Shown: piece by piece, positions 1 to 8,472 of the stretch
Layout of the letters: every line of letters starts with the position of its first letter
How positions within the stretch are numbered: position 1 is the first letter of the stretch
Assembly (NCBI RefSeq): GCF_001044425.1
Contig: NZ_LFML01000122.1
Location: forward strand, 95,884 to 159,883
DNA from: Streptomyces roseus
GTDB taxonomy: Bacteria; Actinomycetota; Actinomycetes; Streptomycetales; Streptomycetaceae
Length of the DNA stretch: 64,000 nucleotides
Direction of reading: 5' to 3'
Made by a program: the position numbers and the translations under genes
Notes under the pieces: model-generated
What the model saw: the letters and a program-made list of their open reading frames with translations, nothing else
Told to the model about the DNA's origin: nothing
The model's database searches: none

Positions 1-2
1 CG

Positions 3-614
3 GCCGTCGCCGAGGACCTGCGGCTGCCGCGCGCCCTGCTGGACCGCCTCGGCGTCGTCCCCTCGTACTACCTGCGGTACTTCTACGCGCACGACGCCGT
101 GGTGCGCGAGCTGGGCGGCAAGCCCTCCCGGGCCGCCGAGGTGGCCGCGATGGAGAAGGAACTGCTCGGCCTGTACGCCGATCCGTCACTGGACGAGAAG
201 CCCGAGCTGCTGGCCAAGCGCGGCGGTGCCTTCTACTCGGAGGCGGCCGTGGACCTGGCGGCGGCGCTGCTGGGCGACGGCGGGCCGGGCCCGGCATCCG
301 TGCAGGTGGTCAACGCGCTCAACAACGGCACCCTGCCGTTCCTCCCGGACGACGCCGTGATCGAGGTGCAGGCCCGGGTGGACCGCTCCGGCCCGGTGCC
401 GCTGGCCGTACCGCGCCTGGAACCGCTGTACGCGGGACTGGTCGCGCACGTCACGGCGTACGAGGACCTGGCGCTGGACGCGGCCGTACGGGGCGGTCGC
501 GAGCGGGTCTTCAAGGCGCTGCTGGCCCACCCGCTGGTCGGCCAGTTCGACCTCGCGCAGGGCCTGACCGACCGTCTCCTCGCCCACAACAAGGAGCACC
601 TGGCATGGGCGTGA
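3..614 (+). CDS. 6-phospho-beta-glucosidase, GH family 4 (5' end missing)
   Basis: The last 203 residues of a family 4 glycoside hydrolase, an NAD- and metal-dependent enzyme class that opens phosphorylated or plain glycosides by an oxidation-elimination route. The reading frame is open from base 3 to the TGA at 612-614, so the start lies before the window. The C-terminal domain is recognisable from VPSYYLRYFYAHD, the conserved RGGAFYSEAA and a following NALNNGTLPFLP stretch. The NAD-binding N-terminal half is not in view, so the exact substrate cannot be judged. Its stop overlaps the start of the sugar kinase gene by 10 bases, which implies translational coupling and a joint role in using beta-linked glucosides or amino sugars. 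Confidence 0.88.
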   Translation, partial: AVAEDLRLPRALLDRLGVVPSYYLRYFYAHDAVVRELGGKPSRAAEVAAMEKELLGLYADPSLDEKPELLAKRGGAFYSEAAVDLAAALLGDGGPGPASVQVVNALNNGTLPFLPDDAVIEVQARVDRSGPVPLAVPRLEPLYAGLVAHVTAYEDLALDAAVRGGRERVFKALLAHPLVGQFDLAQGLTDRLLAHNKEHLAWA

Positions 615-1642
615 ACCCTCCCGCCCGGCCGGACCGGCCACCCCGGCCCGCACGGCCCGCCGTCCTGGCCATCGACGCGGGCAACAGCAAGACGGATGCG
701 GCCCTGATCGCCGCGGACGGGACGGTACTCGGCACCGGGCGCTCCGGCGGCTTCCAGCCGCCGCTCACCGGGGTCGAGGCGGCGGTGGACGTCCTGGGGC
801 GGGCGGTGGCGGAGGCGGTGGAGGCGGCCGCGCGGGCGCCGTCCGTGCCCGGGGCCCCGTACGCCGAGCAGGTCTCGGCGTGTCTGGCCAACGCCGATCT
901 CCCCGTGGAGGAGCGGCAGCTCACGGAGGCGATCGGCGCGCGCGGCTGGGGTGCGCGGACCCGGGTGTTCAACGACACCTTCGCCATCCTGCGCGCCGGG
1001 CTGACCGCGGCCGAGCGGCCGCGGGGGGTCGCGGTGGTGTGCGGGGCGGGCATCAACTGCGTGGGGATGCGGCCCGACGGGCGCACGGCCCGCTTCCCGG
1101 CCCTCGGCCAGATCTCCGGGGACTGGGGCGGCGGGGGCGGCCTGGCCGCGGAGGCCCTGTGGTGGGCGGCCCGGGCGGAGGACGGCCGCGGCGGCCCGAC
1201 GGAGCTGGCGGCCGCGCTGCCGGGGCACTTCGGGCTGGGTTCGATGGCCGAGCTGATCGAGGCGCTGCACCTGGGGACCCTGGCGCACGGCCGGACCCAC
1301 GAGCTGGTGCCGGTGCTCTTCTCGGTGGCCGCGGCAGGCGACGCGGCGGCCTCGGCGATCGTGGAGCGGCAGGCGGACGAGGTGGTGGCACTGGCCTCGG
1401 TGGCACTGACCCGGCTGGAACTGCTGGAGGAGGAGACTCCGGTGCTGCTCGGCGGCGGTGTCCTCACGGCCGGCCACGAGCAGTTGGACCGCCGGATCGC
1501 GGTGGAACTGGCCCGGCGGGCACCGCACGCGCGGGTGTCGGTGGTCTCGGCCCCGCCCGTACTGGGCGCCGGGCTGCTGGGCCTGGACGCGCTCGGGGCG
1601 CTGCCCGAGGCGCACGGGAAACTCCGTGCCCATTTCGGGTGA
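605..1642 (+). CDS. N-acetylglucosamine kinase-like sugar kinase (BadF/BadG/BcrA/BcrD ATPase family)
   Basis: A 345-residue cytoplasmic kinase of the ASKHA fold that probably phosphorylates N-acetylglucosamine or a related sugar. Visible motifs are the phosphate-1 loop DAGNSKTDAAL (about residues 24-34), VFNDTFAIL (121-129, with Asp124 as likely catalytic base), the adenosine-side GAGINCVG (147-154) and GDWGGGGG (172-179). The ATG at 605 lies inside the last codons of the GH4 gene, so the two are coupled. Length fits the family. The 179 bases between this gene and the next look like an operon boundary. The substrate is inferred from family and neighbour; glucosamine or another amino sugar is possible. 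Confidence 0.85.
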   Translation: MGVNPPARPDRPPRPARPAVLAIDAGNSKTDAALIAADGTVLGTGRSGGFQPPLTGVEAAVDVLGRAVAEAVEAAARAPSVPGAPYAEQVSACLANADLPVEERQLTEAIGARGWGARTRVFNDTFAILRAGLTAAERPRGVAVVCGAGINCVGMRPDGRTARFPALGQISGDWGGGGGLAAEALWWAARAEDGRGGPTELAAALPGHFGLGSMAELIEALHLGTLAHGRTHELVPVLFSVAAAGDAAASAIVERQADEVVALASVALTRLELLEEETPVLLGGGVLTAGHEQLDRRIAVELARRAPHARVSVVSAPPVLGAGLLGLDALGALPEAHGKLRAHFG

Positions 1643-1821
1643 ACCCGCCCCGGAAGGGCCCGCGTCTGGAACCGTGGCGGCCGTGGAGTCGTATCCACGG
1701 TGAAGGGGTGGGGTCGGCGCACGACGGTGGTGGATCGCCAAGATCGAGCACCGGGTGCTGTGGTCGACCGCCACTACGGCCATACTGCTGCGGAGCAGTC
1801 AGGACCGAGGGGGAGGTCACG

Positions 1822-3231
1822 GTGGCCATCACATCACGCGCGCCCGCGCCCGGGGGCGCGGTCGCCGTGCCGCCGCCCGGTCCGCCGCCGGGCCCCGCGG
1901 GCGGGCCCGCCCGGCCGGGCACGGCCTGGGCCGAGGGCGTGGAGCGGCTGCGCGCGGCCGCCACGACCGAGCCCGGCCGGCTGCGGATCATCGGGGCGGT
2001 CCTGGCCGGCCTGGTGCTGCTGTTCGGCCTGGTGACCGTGTGGGAGATCTCCTCCCGGGTCGGCGCCGCGGACGACGTGGTGGGCCGCAGCCAGCCGCTG
2101 AGCGCGGACGCGGCGAGCATCTACCGCTCGCTCGCCGATGCCGACACGGCCTCCTCCAGCGGTTTCCTGGCCGGCGCCGACGAGCCGCGCGAGGTCCGCG
2201 AGCGGTACGAGAAGGACATCTCCAACGCCTCGAAGCTGCTCGTGAACGCGGCGGCCAACACCGGTGCGGACGAGGACTCGCGCAAGCAGATCGCGCTGCT
2301 GAGCGAGCGGCTTCCGCGCTACACGGGCCTGATCGAGCAGGCACGGGCCACGAACAAGCAGGGCCTGCCGCTGGGCGGCGCCTACCTGCGCTACGCCAAC
2401 GAGCAGATGAGCGCCCAGCTGCTGCCCGCCGCGCAGCGGCTGTACGAGGCGGAGACGGACCGTCTCTACACGGACTACGACGACGCCCGCGCGCTCCCGC
2501 TGGCCTCGATCGGCACGGGGCTCCTCGCGCTCGCCGTGCTGGCCTGGGCCCAGCGCCGCAACTACCGGCGCACCCACCGTGTCTTCAACCACGGCCTCGT
2601 GGCGGCGACGGCCGCCACGCTCGTGGTGCTCATGTGGCTGGCCGTGGGGCACACGGTCGCCCGGGCGGAGCTGGCCCAGGCGAGATCGGACGGCCAGGAG
2701 TCGCTGAAGGTGCTCAACGACGCGCGGATCGCCTCGCTCCAGGCGCGCGCCAGCGAGAACCTGACCCTGATCGCGCGGGGCGCCGTACTGGCCCAGGACA
2801 ACAAGTCGGACAAGTACGACGTGGACTTCACGGCCGAGATGAAGGAGCTGGACGCGGGCCTGGCGAGGGCGCAGAAGCTGGCGAACGACAGCAGCGGGCG
2901 GGATCCGGTGGCCCGCGCCGTGGACGGCGTCAAGCAGTGGAAGCAGCGGCACGCGGCGGCCCGGGAGACCGACCTGCGCGGCGACTACCAGGCCGCTCTG
3001 CCCCAGGTCATCGGGGACAAGGACCACAAGGACAGCAGCGGGGCCTCCTTCGACACGGTGGACGCGTCCTTGGAGCAGGCAGTGGCCCATGAGCAGAAGG
3101 AGTTCACCCGGGCGGCCCGGGGCGGGCTCGGCGCGCTGGGCGGTTTGGTGACGGGTTCGGCGGCTCTGGCGGTCATCGCCGCCGCGGCGGCTCTGCTCGG
3201 CATCGGGCGCCGGCTTTCGGAGTACAGGTGA
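1822..3231 (+). CDS. GlnX-like four-helix membrane sensor protein
   Basis: A 469-residue membrane protein built as two similar halves. A Pro/Gly-rich cytoplasmic tail (1-50) is followed by TM1 (about 56-75), an extracytoplasmic helical loop (76-225), TM2 (226-243), TM3 (258-276), a second helical loop (277-430) and TM4 (about 440-460). This 2+2 topology and its place directly before a GlnH gene and near pknG match mycobacterial GlnX, which passes a signal from the solute-binding protein GlnH to kinase PknG. The GTG at 1822 follows a GGGAGGTCAC ribosome site and gives a proper cytoplasmic N-terminus; longer upstream readings lack one. The stop overlaps the next start by four bases (GTGA). No enzymatic domain is visible. 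Assignment rests on topology and gene order. Confidence 0.82.
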   Translation: MAITSRAPAPGGAVAVPPPGPPPGPAGGPARPGTAWAEGVERLRAAATTEPGRLRIIGAVLAGLVLLFGLVTVWEISSRVGAADDVVGRSQPLSADAASIYRSLADADTASSSGFLAGADEPREVRERYEKDISNASKLLVNAAANTGADEDSRKQIALLSERLPRYTGLIEQARATNKQGLPLGGAYLRYANEQMSAQLLPAAQRLYEAETDRLYTDYDDARALPLASIGTGLLALAVLAWAQRRNYRRTHRVFNHGLVAATAATLVVLMWLAVGHTVARAELAQARSDGQESLKVLNDARIASLQARASENLTLIARGAVLAQDNKSDKYDVDFTAEMKELDAGLARAQKLANDSSGRDPVARAVDGVKQWKQRHAAARETDLRGDYQAALPQVIGDKDHKDSSGASFDTVDASLEQAVAHEQKEFTRAARGGLGALGGLVTGSAALAVIAAAAALLGIGRRLSEYR

Positions 3232-4340
3232 CAGCGATGCGGATACGCGTGAGGTCCCAAGACGAGGGCCACGGCGGCGGGGCGCAGGGTGCGGCCGGGA
3301 CACCCGGTGCGCCCGGGACGCCCGGCCAGGTGCCGCGTCCCTCCCGGCCGCGGCGCATGGCCGCCCGGCTGCGCGGCTGGGGCGGGGTGAGTGCCATGGC
3401 GGCGGCCTGCGCGGTGACGGCCGCGGCCGTCCTGCTGCCGCTGGCCCAGGCGGCCCCGGAGGGCGGTCACCCGGCCGTGGTCCGCGAACCCGCCTCGATG
3501 GCGGCCGCCCCGGGCCCCTGGTCCCTCACCGACACCTGCCAGGACCCGGAGGCCAGCCTGCGTCCGAACGGCGTGGACGGACCGGCCATCGAGCGGATCC
3601 GCAAGGCGGGCAAGCTCGTCGCGGGCGTGGACCAGAACAGCTTCAAGTGGGGCTACCGCAACCCGGTCGACGGCCGGCTCGACGGGTTCGACATCGCTCT
3701 GGTCAAGGCCATCGCCAAGGACATCCTGGGCGACGAGAACGCGGTCATCTACCGGGCCATCCCCACCAGCCAGCGCGTCCCCGCGCTCCAGGACGGCCGC
3801 GTCGACGTGGTCGTGCGGACCATGACCATCAACTGCAAGCGGCTGGAGGACGTCGCGTTCTCGACGGCGTACTTCGAGGCCGGGCAGCAGGTCCTGGCCC
3901 CCAAGGGCTCGCCCATCACCGGGTACGACGCCTCCCTGAAGGGCCGCCGCATCTGCACCGCCGCCGGCTCCACGGCCGAGGCCGCGCTCAGGGCCCAGCC
4001 GTACGGCTCGGTGTCGGTCAGCGTGCCCAACCAGCTCGACTGCCTGGTCCGGCTCCAGCTGGGCGAGGTGGACGGCATCATCACGGACAACGCGCTCGCG
4101 GCCGGCCAGGCCGCGCAGGACCCCTCGGTGCGCCTCGTCGGCTCCCCGTTCACCAGGGAGTTCTACGGGGTGGCCATGAACAAGGACGCCTCCGACCTGG
4201 TGCGCCGGGTCAACAAGGTGCTGGAGGACTACCGTGCCGGCGGTGACGGCAGCCCCTGGATGCAGGCGTACGTGACGCACCTCAAGCCCGTTCTGCCCGG
4301 GGTGGCCGGACCGCCCGCGCCGAAGTACCGGGACGGCTGA
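3228..4340 (+). CDS. GlnH-like solute-binding protein, family 3
   Basis: A 370-residue extracytoplasmic binding protein of the periplasmic type II fold (SBP family 3), the family that binds polar amino acids such as glutamate and aspartate. Residues 1-50 are Gly/Pro/Arg-rich. A hydrophobic stretch follows (about 55-75, ending LPLAQA before APEGG), either a cleavable signal or a membrane anchor. The binding domain runs from about 105 (IRKAGKLVAGVDQN) to 350. Four cysteines (in DTCQD, INCKR, RICTA and LDCLV) may form disulphides. No lipobox is seen, unlike mycobacterial GlnH. Start is the GTG overlapping the GlnX stop (ATG 3237 is an alternative). There is no ABC permease nearby, which supports a sensing rather than uptake role. 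The ligand is inferred. Confidence 0.84.
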   Translation: MTAMRIRVRSQDEGHGGGAQGAAGTPGAPGTPGQVPRPSRPRRMAARLRGWGGVSAMAAACAVTAAAVLLPLAQAAPEGGHPAVVREPASMAAAPGPWSLTDTCQDPEASLRPNGVDGPAIERIRKAGKLVAGVDQNSFKWGYRNPVDGRLDGFDIALVKAIAKDILGDENAVIYRAIPTSQRVPALQDGRVDVVVRTMTINCKRLEDVAFSTAYFEAGQQVLAPKGSPITGYDASLKGRRICTAAGSTAEAALRAQPYGSVSVSVPNQLDCLVRLQLGEVDGIITDNALAAGQAAQDPSVRLVGSPFTREFYGVAMNKDASDLVRRVNKVLEDYRAGGDGSPWMQAYVTHLKPVLPGVAGPPAPKYRDG

Positions 4341-4345
4341 GACAG

Positions 4346-5677
4346 GTGGCAGAGTCTGAGCCCGATGTCAGGGAAGCGGAGGCGGGGCCTGTGGAGGCGC
4401 AGTCGGCAGTGATGGACCGGGACGACGTCGACCGCGCCCTGGCCCGGCTCGGCGCGGAGCACGAGGCCGTCGAGACCTCGCTGCTCGCCCTCCAGGACCA
4501 CGCCGGGCGCCGGCTGCTGGAAGGGGCCGGGCTGACCGGCGTCACCAAGGAGCGCTGGGCGGCGGCGGATGCCGCCATCACCCGGCTGTGGACGTACTTC
4601 GACGCCTACAGCGGGGCGCTGGCCGCCGCCCGGGAGATCCGCGAGCGGCGCCGCTGGCCCGGCCGCGAGGAACTGATCGAACTGACCGAGCGGCTGCGCG
4701 GGCCCGGGGTGCTGATCGCCGGCGCCGGGGCGGAGGGCGTGGCGCTCGCGGAGCGGCTCTCGCTCGCGGAGCTGGTGTCGCGGATGAACGAGCTGTACGC
4801 GAGCTCGCTGGACGTGGTGGTGGCCGCCGACTCGGTGTGGTCCGCGCTGCCCGCCCGCATCGACCTGCTCGCGGCCGAGCTGCACCGCACCCGCTCGCTG
4901 GCCCACTCGGTGGGGGTCCGCCCGGGCGAACACCCGTCGGGAGACGACCTGGAGGCGATCACCGCCGAGCTGACCGGGCTGCGGGAGCAGGTGATCGCGG
5001 ACCCGCTGGCGTTCTGGCAGCCGGTGGCGGGCAGTTCCGCGCCCGGCGGCGGCCGTCCGGACACCACCCGGTACGACCGGGCCGCGGTCGCGCTGGAGGA
5101 CGTACGCCGCGAGATCGAGGCGGTCCTGGACGTCCGGCAGGACGCCGAGCAGCGGCTGATCAGCCTGCGGGACGTGCTCTCGCGGGCCGACCGGACCCTG
5201 GCGGAGGCGCGGACCGCGCGCGGCGAGGTGCTGGCGAAGATCGCGGCTTCGGAGGTGCCCGTCGTGAGCGGGCCGCCGACGGCGCTCCAGGAACAGCTGG
5301 CCGCGGCGGCCGAGTACCGCCGCCAGGCCCAGTGGCACCGGCTCTCGCCGCTGCTGGAATCGCTGGAGGAGCGGGCAGACGAGGAACTGCGCAGGGCCCG
5401 CGAATCGTTGACCGCCGTGACGGCGCCGCTGGCCGTACGGGCGGAGCTGCGCGGGCGGTTGGACGCGTACAAGGCGAAGGTGGCCCGGCACGGCTTGGCG
5501 GAGGATCCGCTCCTCGTCGAGCGGTACGACACGGCACGGCGGATGCTGTGGAGCGCGCCCTGCGATCTGCGGGCCGCCGAGCAGGCCGTGCTGCGCTACC
5601 AGCGGGCGACGGCCGAGTCACTGGCACCGCCGCAGCCGCAGTACCGGCCCGACGGGCCGGGGAAGGAGGACGCATGA
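4346..5677 (+). CDS. coiled-coil protein of unknown function in the PknG cluster
   Basis: A 443-residue, almost fully helical, Ala/Arg/Glu-rich cytoplasmic protein without signal peptide, membrane helix or catalytic motif that I recognise. Long heptad-like stretches (about 30-60, 240-300, 330-400) suggest a coiled-coil rod. It begins five bases after the GlnH stop with GTG (ATG 4412 is an in-frame alternative, residue 23), and its TGA overlaps the pknG ATG by four bases, so it is translationally coupled to the kinase. The position between sensor and kinase makes it a candidate adaptor linking GlnX to PknG; that role is inference only. Confidence 0.7.
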   Translation: MAESEPDVREAEAGPVEAQSAVMDRDDVDRALARLGAEHEAVETSLLALQDHAGRRLLEGAGLTGVTKERWAAADAAITRLWTYFDAYSGALAAAREIRERRRWPGREELIELTERLRGPGVLIAGAGAEGVALAERLSLAELVSRMNELYASSLDVVVAADSVWSALPARIDLLAAELHRTRSLAHSVGVRPGEHPSGDDLEAITAELTGLREQVIADPLAFWQPVAGSSAPGGGRPDTTRYDRAAVALEDVRREIEAVLDVRQDAEQRLISLRDVLSRADRTLAEARTARGEVLAKIAASEVPVVSGPPTALQEQLAAAAEYRRQAQWHRLSPLLESLEERADEELRRARESLTAVTAPLAVRAELRGRLDAYKAKVARHGLAEDPLLVERYDTARRMLWSAPCDLRAAEQAVLRYQRATAESLAPPQPQYRPDGPGKEDA

Positions 5678-8469
5678 GTCCGGTCGGAACCGCGTGCGTT
5701 CGCCCCGGTTGCCCGGGGTCGTACGAGGACATGGGCGACGGCGGGCTGTACTGCGACACCTGCGGTCTGGCGCCGATCGGCTCCGTCGCGGCGGGTGCGG
5801 AGGAGCTGGTGTCGCCGCCGACCGGGATGACGAGCGCGGCCAGGCACCCCGACGCGCCGGGGTCCCACGGCTCGTACGGGTCCGGCGGCCCGTACGGGTC
5901 ACAGGGCTCGCACGGCTCGGACCGGTCCGGCCGTTCGGGGTCGACCTCGGCCTCGGCGCGCTCCTCTCGGTCCTCCCGTTCCTCGTCCTCGCGCCGCTCG
6001 GTGTCGGGCCGCCTCTCGCGCTCCCTGCCGGGCGCCGCGTCGAGCCGCTCGGTGTCGGTGCGCAGTTCGGGTGCGGCGACCGGACCCTCGGGGCGCAGCC
6101 GGCTGGGCGCCGGACTGGTCAACGTCCCCGAGGTGCCGCGCCCGGACCCCTCGGCGGCGGTCCTGGAGAACCCGGAGGTGCCCGAGCGCAAGCGGTTCTG
6201 CTCGCGCTCGGACTGCGGGGCTCCGGTGGGCCGCTCGCGCGGGGACCGGCCGGGCCGGACCGAAGGGTTCTGCACCAAGTGCGGGCACCCGTACTCCTTC
6301 GTGCCCAAGCTGCGGGCGGGGGAGGTCGTGCACGGCCAGTACGAGGTGGCGGGCTGCCTGGCGCACGGCGGCCTCGGCTGGGTGTACCTGGCGGTGGACC
6401 GGGCCGTCTCGGACCGGTGGGTGGTCCTCAAGGGCCTGCTGGACACCGGGGACCAGGACGCGATGGAGGCGGCGATCTCCGAGCGGCGCTTCCTCGCGGA
6501 GATCGAGCACTCCAACATCGTGCGGATCTACAACTTCGTGGAGCACCTGGACCAGCGGACGGGATCGCTGGACGGGTACATCGTCATGGAGTACGTCGGC
6601 GGCAAGTCCCTGAAGGAGATAGCGAACGAGCGGCGGCGGCCGGACGGCCGGCGCGATCCGCTGCCGGTGGAGCAGGCCTGCGCGTACGGGATCGAGGCCC
6701 TGGAGGCGCTCGGCCACCTGCACAGCAGGAACCTCCTGTACTGCGACTTCAAGGTCGACAACGCGATCCAGCAGCAGGACCAGCTGAAGCTGATCGACAT
6801 GGGCGCCGTGCGCCGGATGGACGACGAGGAGTCGGCCATCTACGGCACGGTGGGCTACCAGGCGCCGGAGGTGGCCGAGCTCGGCCCCTCGGTCGCCTCC
6901 GACCTGTACACGGTGGCGCGGACCCTGGCCGTCCTGACCTTCGACTTCCAGGGCTACACGAACGTGTTCGTGGATTCGCTGCCGGATCCGGAGCACATCG
7001 AGGTGTTCGGGCGGTACGAGTCCTTCTACCGGCTGCTCGTCCGGGCGACCGATCCCGATCCGGGGCGGCGGTTCTCGTCCGCGCAGGAGATGGCGGACCA
7101 GCTGACGGGCGTGCTGCGCGAGGTCGTCGCCCTCCAGACGGGCCGGCCGCGACCGCAGCTCTCCACGCTCTTCGGGCCGGAGCTGCGGGTTCCGGACACC
7201 CGGCTGTTCGCCGACGTGGCCGGGGCGGAGGTGTCCCGGCTGGGGGCGCGGGCCGTGCCGGTTCCGGTGGCGGGCGGGCGGCTGTTCGGACGCCGGGCGG
7301 CGCGGCCTGCGAAGGTGCCGACTGCGGCGGCGGCTGCGGCTGCGGCTCCGGCGGTGACCGCGGGTCCGGGCACGATGGCCGCCCCCTCCGGTGCTCCGGG
7401 TGCGGCGGCCCTGTCGGCGCCGCTCGGGACGAGCGCGACGCACCGCGTCGGCGCGGCGTCGCGCCCGGCCCCCGTACCGGCACCCCGGCAGGCCGCCCCG
7501 GTGGCCGCACCGCCCGCGCCGGCGCCGGGCGTACGCCCCGGCGAGCTGGCCGCGCCGGACGCCCGGGACATGGCGCTGTCCCTGCCGGTGCCGCTGGTGG
7601 ACCCCGCCGATCCCAACGCGGGGTTCCTCGCCGGCCTGCTGGCCACCGCACCGGGCGACCTGCTGGGCGCCCTGCACGCCGCGCCCGCCGACTCGGCCGA
7701 GCTGCGGCTGCGCGAGCTGCGGGCCCGCCTGGAGCTCGGCGAACCGGCCGCGGCCGCAGCCGCCCTCGCCGATCTGGAAGGCCGGCATCCGGACGACTGG
7801 CGGGTGGTGTGGGCGCGCGGCATCGCTTCCCTGGCCACCGGCGAGGACGCGATGGCCGCCCTGTCCTTCGACGCGATCTACGACGCCTTCCCGGGTGAGC
7901 CGGCGCCGAAGCTGGCGCTGGGCCTGTGCGCGGAGATCCTGGGGCAGTTGGACAACGCCGCCGAGTACTACCGGCTGGTCTGGATCACCGACCCGGGGTT
8001 CGTGAGCGCCGCCTTCGGGCTGGCCCGGGTCCAGCTGGCCGCGGGCGACCGGGCGGGGGCGGTGCGCACGCTGGAGTCCGTGCCCGAGTCCTCGATCCAC
8101 TACACCGCCGCACGGGTGGCGGCGGTACGGGCACGCCTGCGCGACCGGTCTCCCGAGGAGGAACTGCTTCCGGATCTGGCGGCGGCTGCCGCGCAGGTGG
8201 AGGCCCTGGAGCGGTTCGGGCTGGACGCGGTCCGCCGCGAACGGCTGTCGACCGAGGTTCTGGGCTCGGCCCTGGACTGGGTACTGTCGGGTAGCCGGGG
8301 TTCCGACCCCGGCCGGACCTCGCTGCTCGGCTGTCAACTGGACGAGCGGGGCCTGCGCTTCGGGCTGGAGCGCTCGTACCGCGTGCTCGCGCGGCTGGCG
8401 CAGCGGGGCGAGGACAGGATCGAACTGGTGGAGCGGGCAAACCGTTTCCGTCCCCGGACGTGGGTGTGA
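5674..8469 (+). CDS. pknG: PknG-type serine/threonine protein kinase
   Basis: A 931-residue soluble kinase with the PknG layout. It starts with a zinc ribbon (Cys8, Cys13, Cys27, Cys30), then a Ser/Arg/Gly-rich linker (65-150), a rubredoxin-like metal site (Cys176, Cys181, Cys200, Cys203), a kinase domain (about 215-480), an Ala/Pro-rich linker and a C-terminal TPR-like helical domain (about 680-930). In the kinase, HGGLGWVYLA is the glycine loop, Lys253 in VVLKG the ATP lysine, Asp358 in YCDFKVDN the catalytic Asp without a preceding Arg (non-RD), and IDMG (Asp375) replaces DFG. Mycobacterial PknG phosphorylates the FHA protein GarA to control 2-oxoglutarate and glutamate metabolism. This protein is longer than the 750-residue mycobacterial form because of the extra ribbon and linkers. 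ATGA overlap with the preceding gene. Confidence 0.93.
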   Translation: MSPVGTACVRPGCPGSYEDMGDGGLYCDTCGLAPIGSVAAGAEELVSPPTGMTSAARHPDAPGSHGSYGSGGPYGSQGSHGSDRSGRSGSTSASARSSRSSRSSSSRRSVSGRLSRSLPGAASSRSVSVRSSGAATGPSGRSRLGAGLVNVPEVPRPDPSAAVLENPEVPERKRFCSRSDCGAPVGRSRGDRPGRTEGFCTKCGHPYSFVPKLRAGEVVHGQYEVAGCLAHGGLGWVYLAVDRAVSDRWVVLKGLLDTGDQDAMEAAISERRFLAEIEHSNIVRIYNFVEHLDQRTGSLDGYIVMEYVGGKSLKEIANERRRPDGRRDPLPVEQACAYGIEALEALGHLHSRNLLYCDFKVDNAIQQQDQLKLIDMGAVRRMDDEESAIYGTVGYQAPEVAELGPSVASDLYTVARTLAVLTFDFQGYTNVFVDSLPDPEHIEVFGRYESFYRLLVRATDPDPGRRFSSAQEMADQLTGVLREVVALQTGRPRPQLSTLFGPELRVPDTRLFADVAGAEVSRLGARAVPVPVAGGRLFGRRAARPAKVPTAAAAAAAAPAVTAGPGTMAAPSGAPGAAALSAPLGTSATHRVGAASRPAPVPAPRQAAPVAAPPAPAPGVRPGELAAPDARDMALSLPVPLVDPADPNAGFLAGLLATAPGDLLGALHAAPADSAELRLRELRARLELGEPAAAAAALADLEGRHPDDWRVVWARGIASLATGEDAMAALSFDAIYDAFPGEPAPKLALGLCAEILGQLDNAAEYYRLVWITDPGFVSAAFGLARVQLAAGDRAGAVRTLESVPESSIHYTAARVAAVRARLRDRSPEEELLPDLAAAAAQVEALERFGLDAVRRERLSTEVLGSALDWVLSGSRGSDPGRTSLLGCQLDERGLRFGLERSYRVLARLAQRGEDRIELVERANRFRPRTWV

Positions 8470-8472
8470 GTG

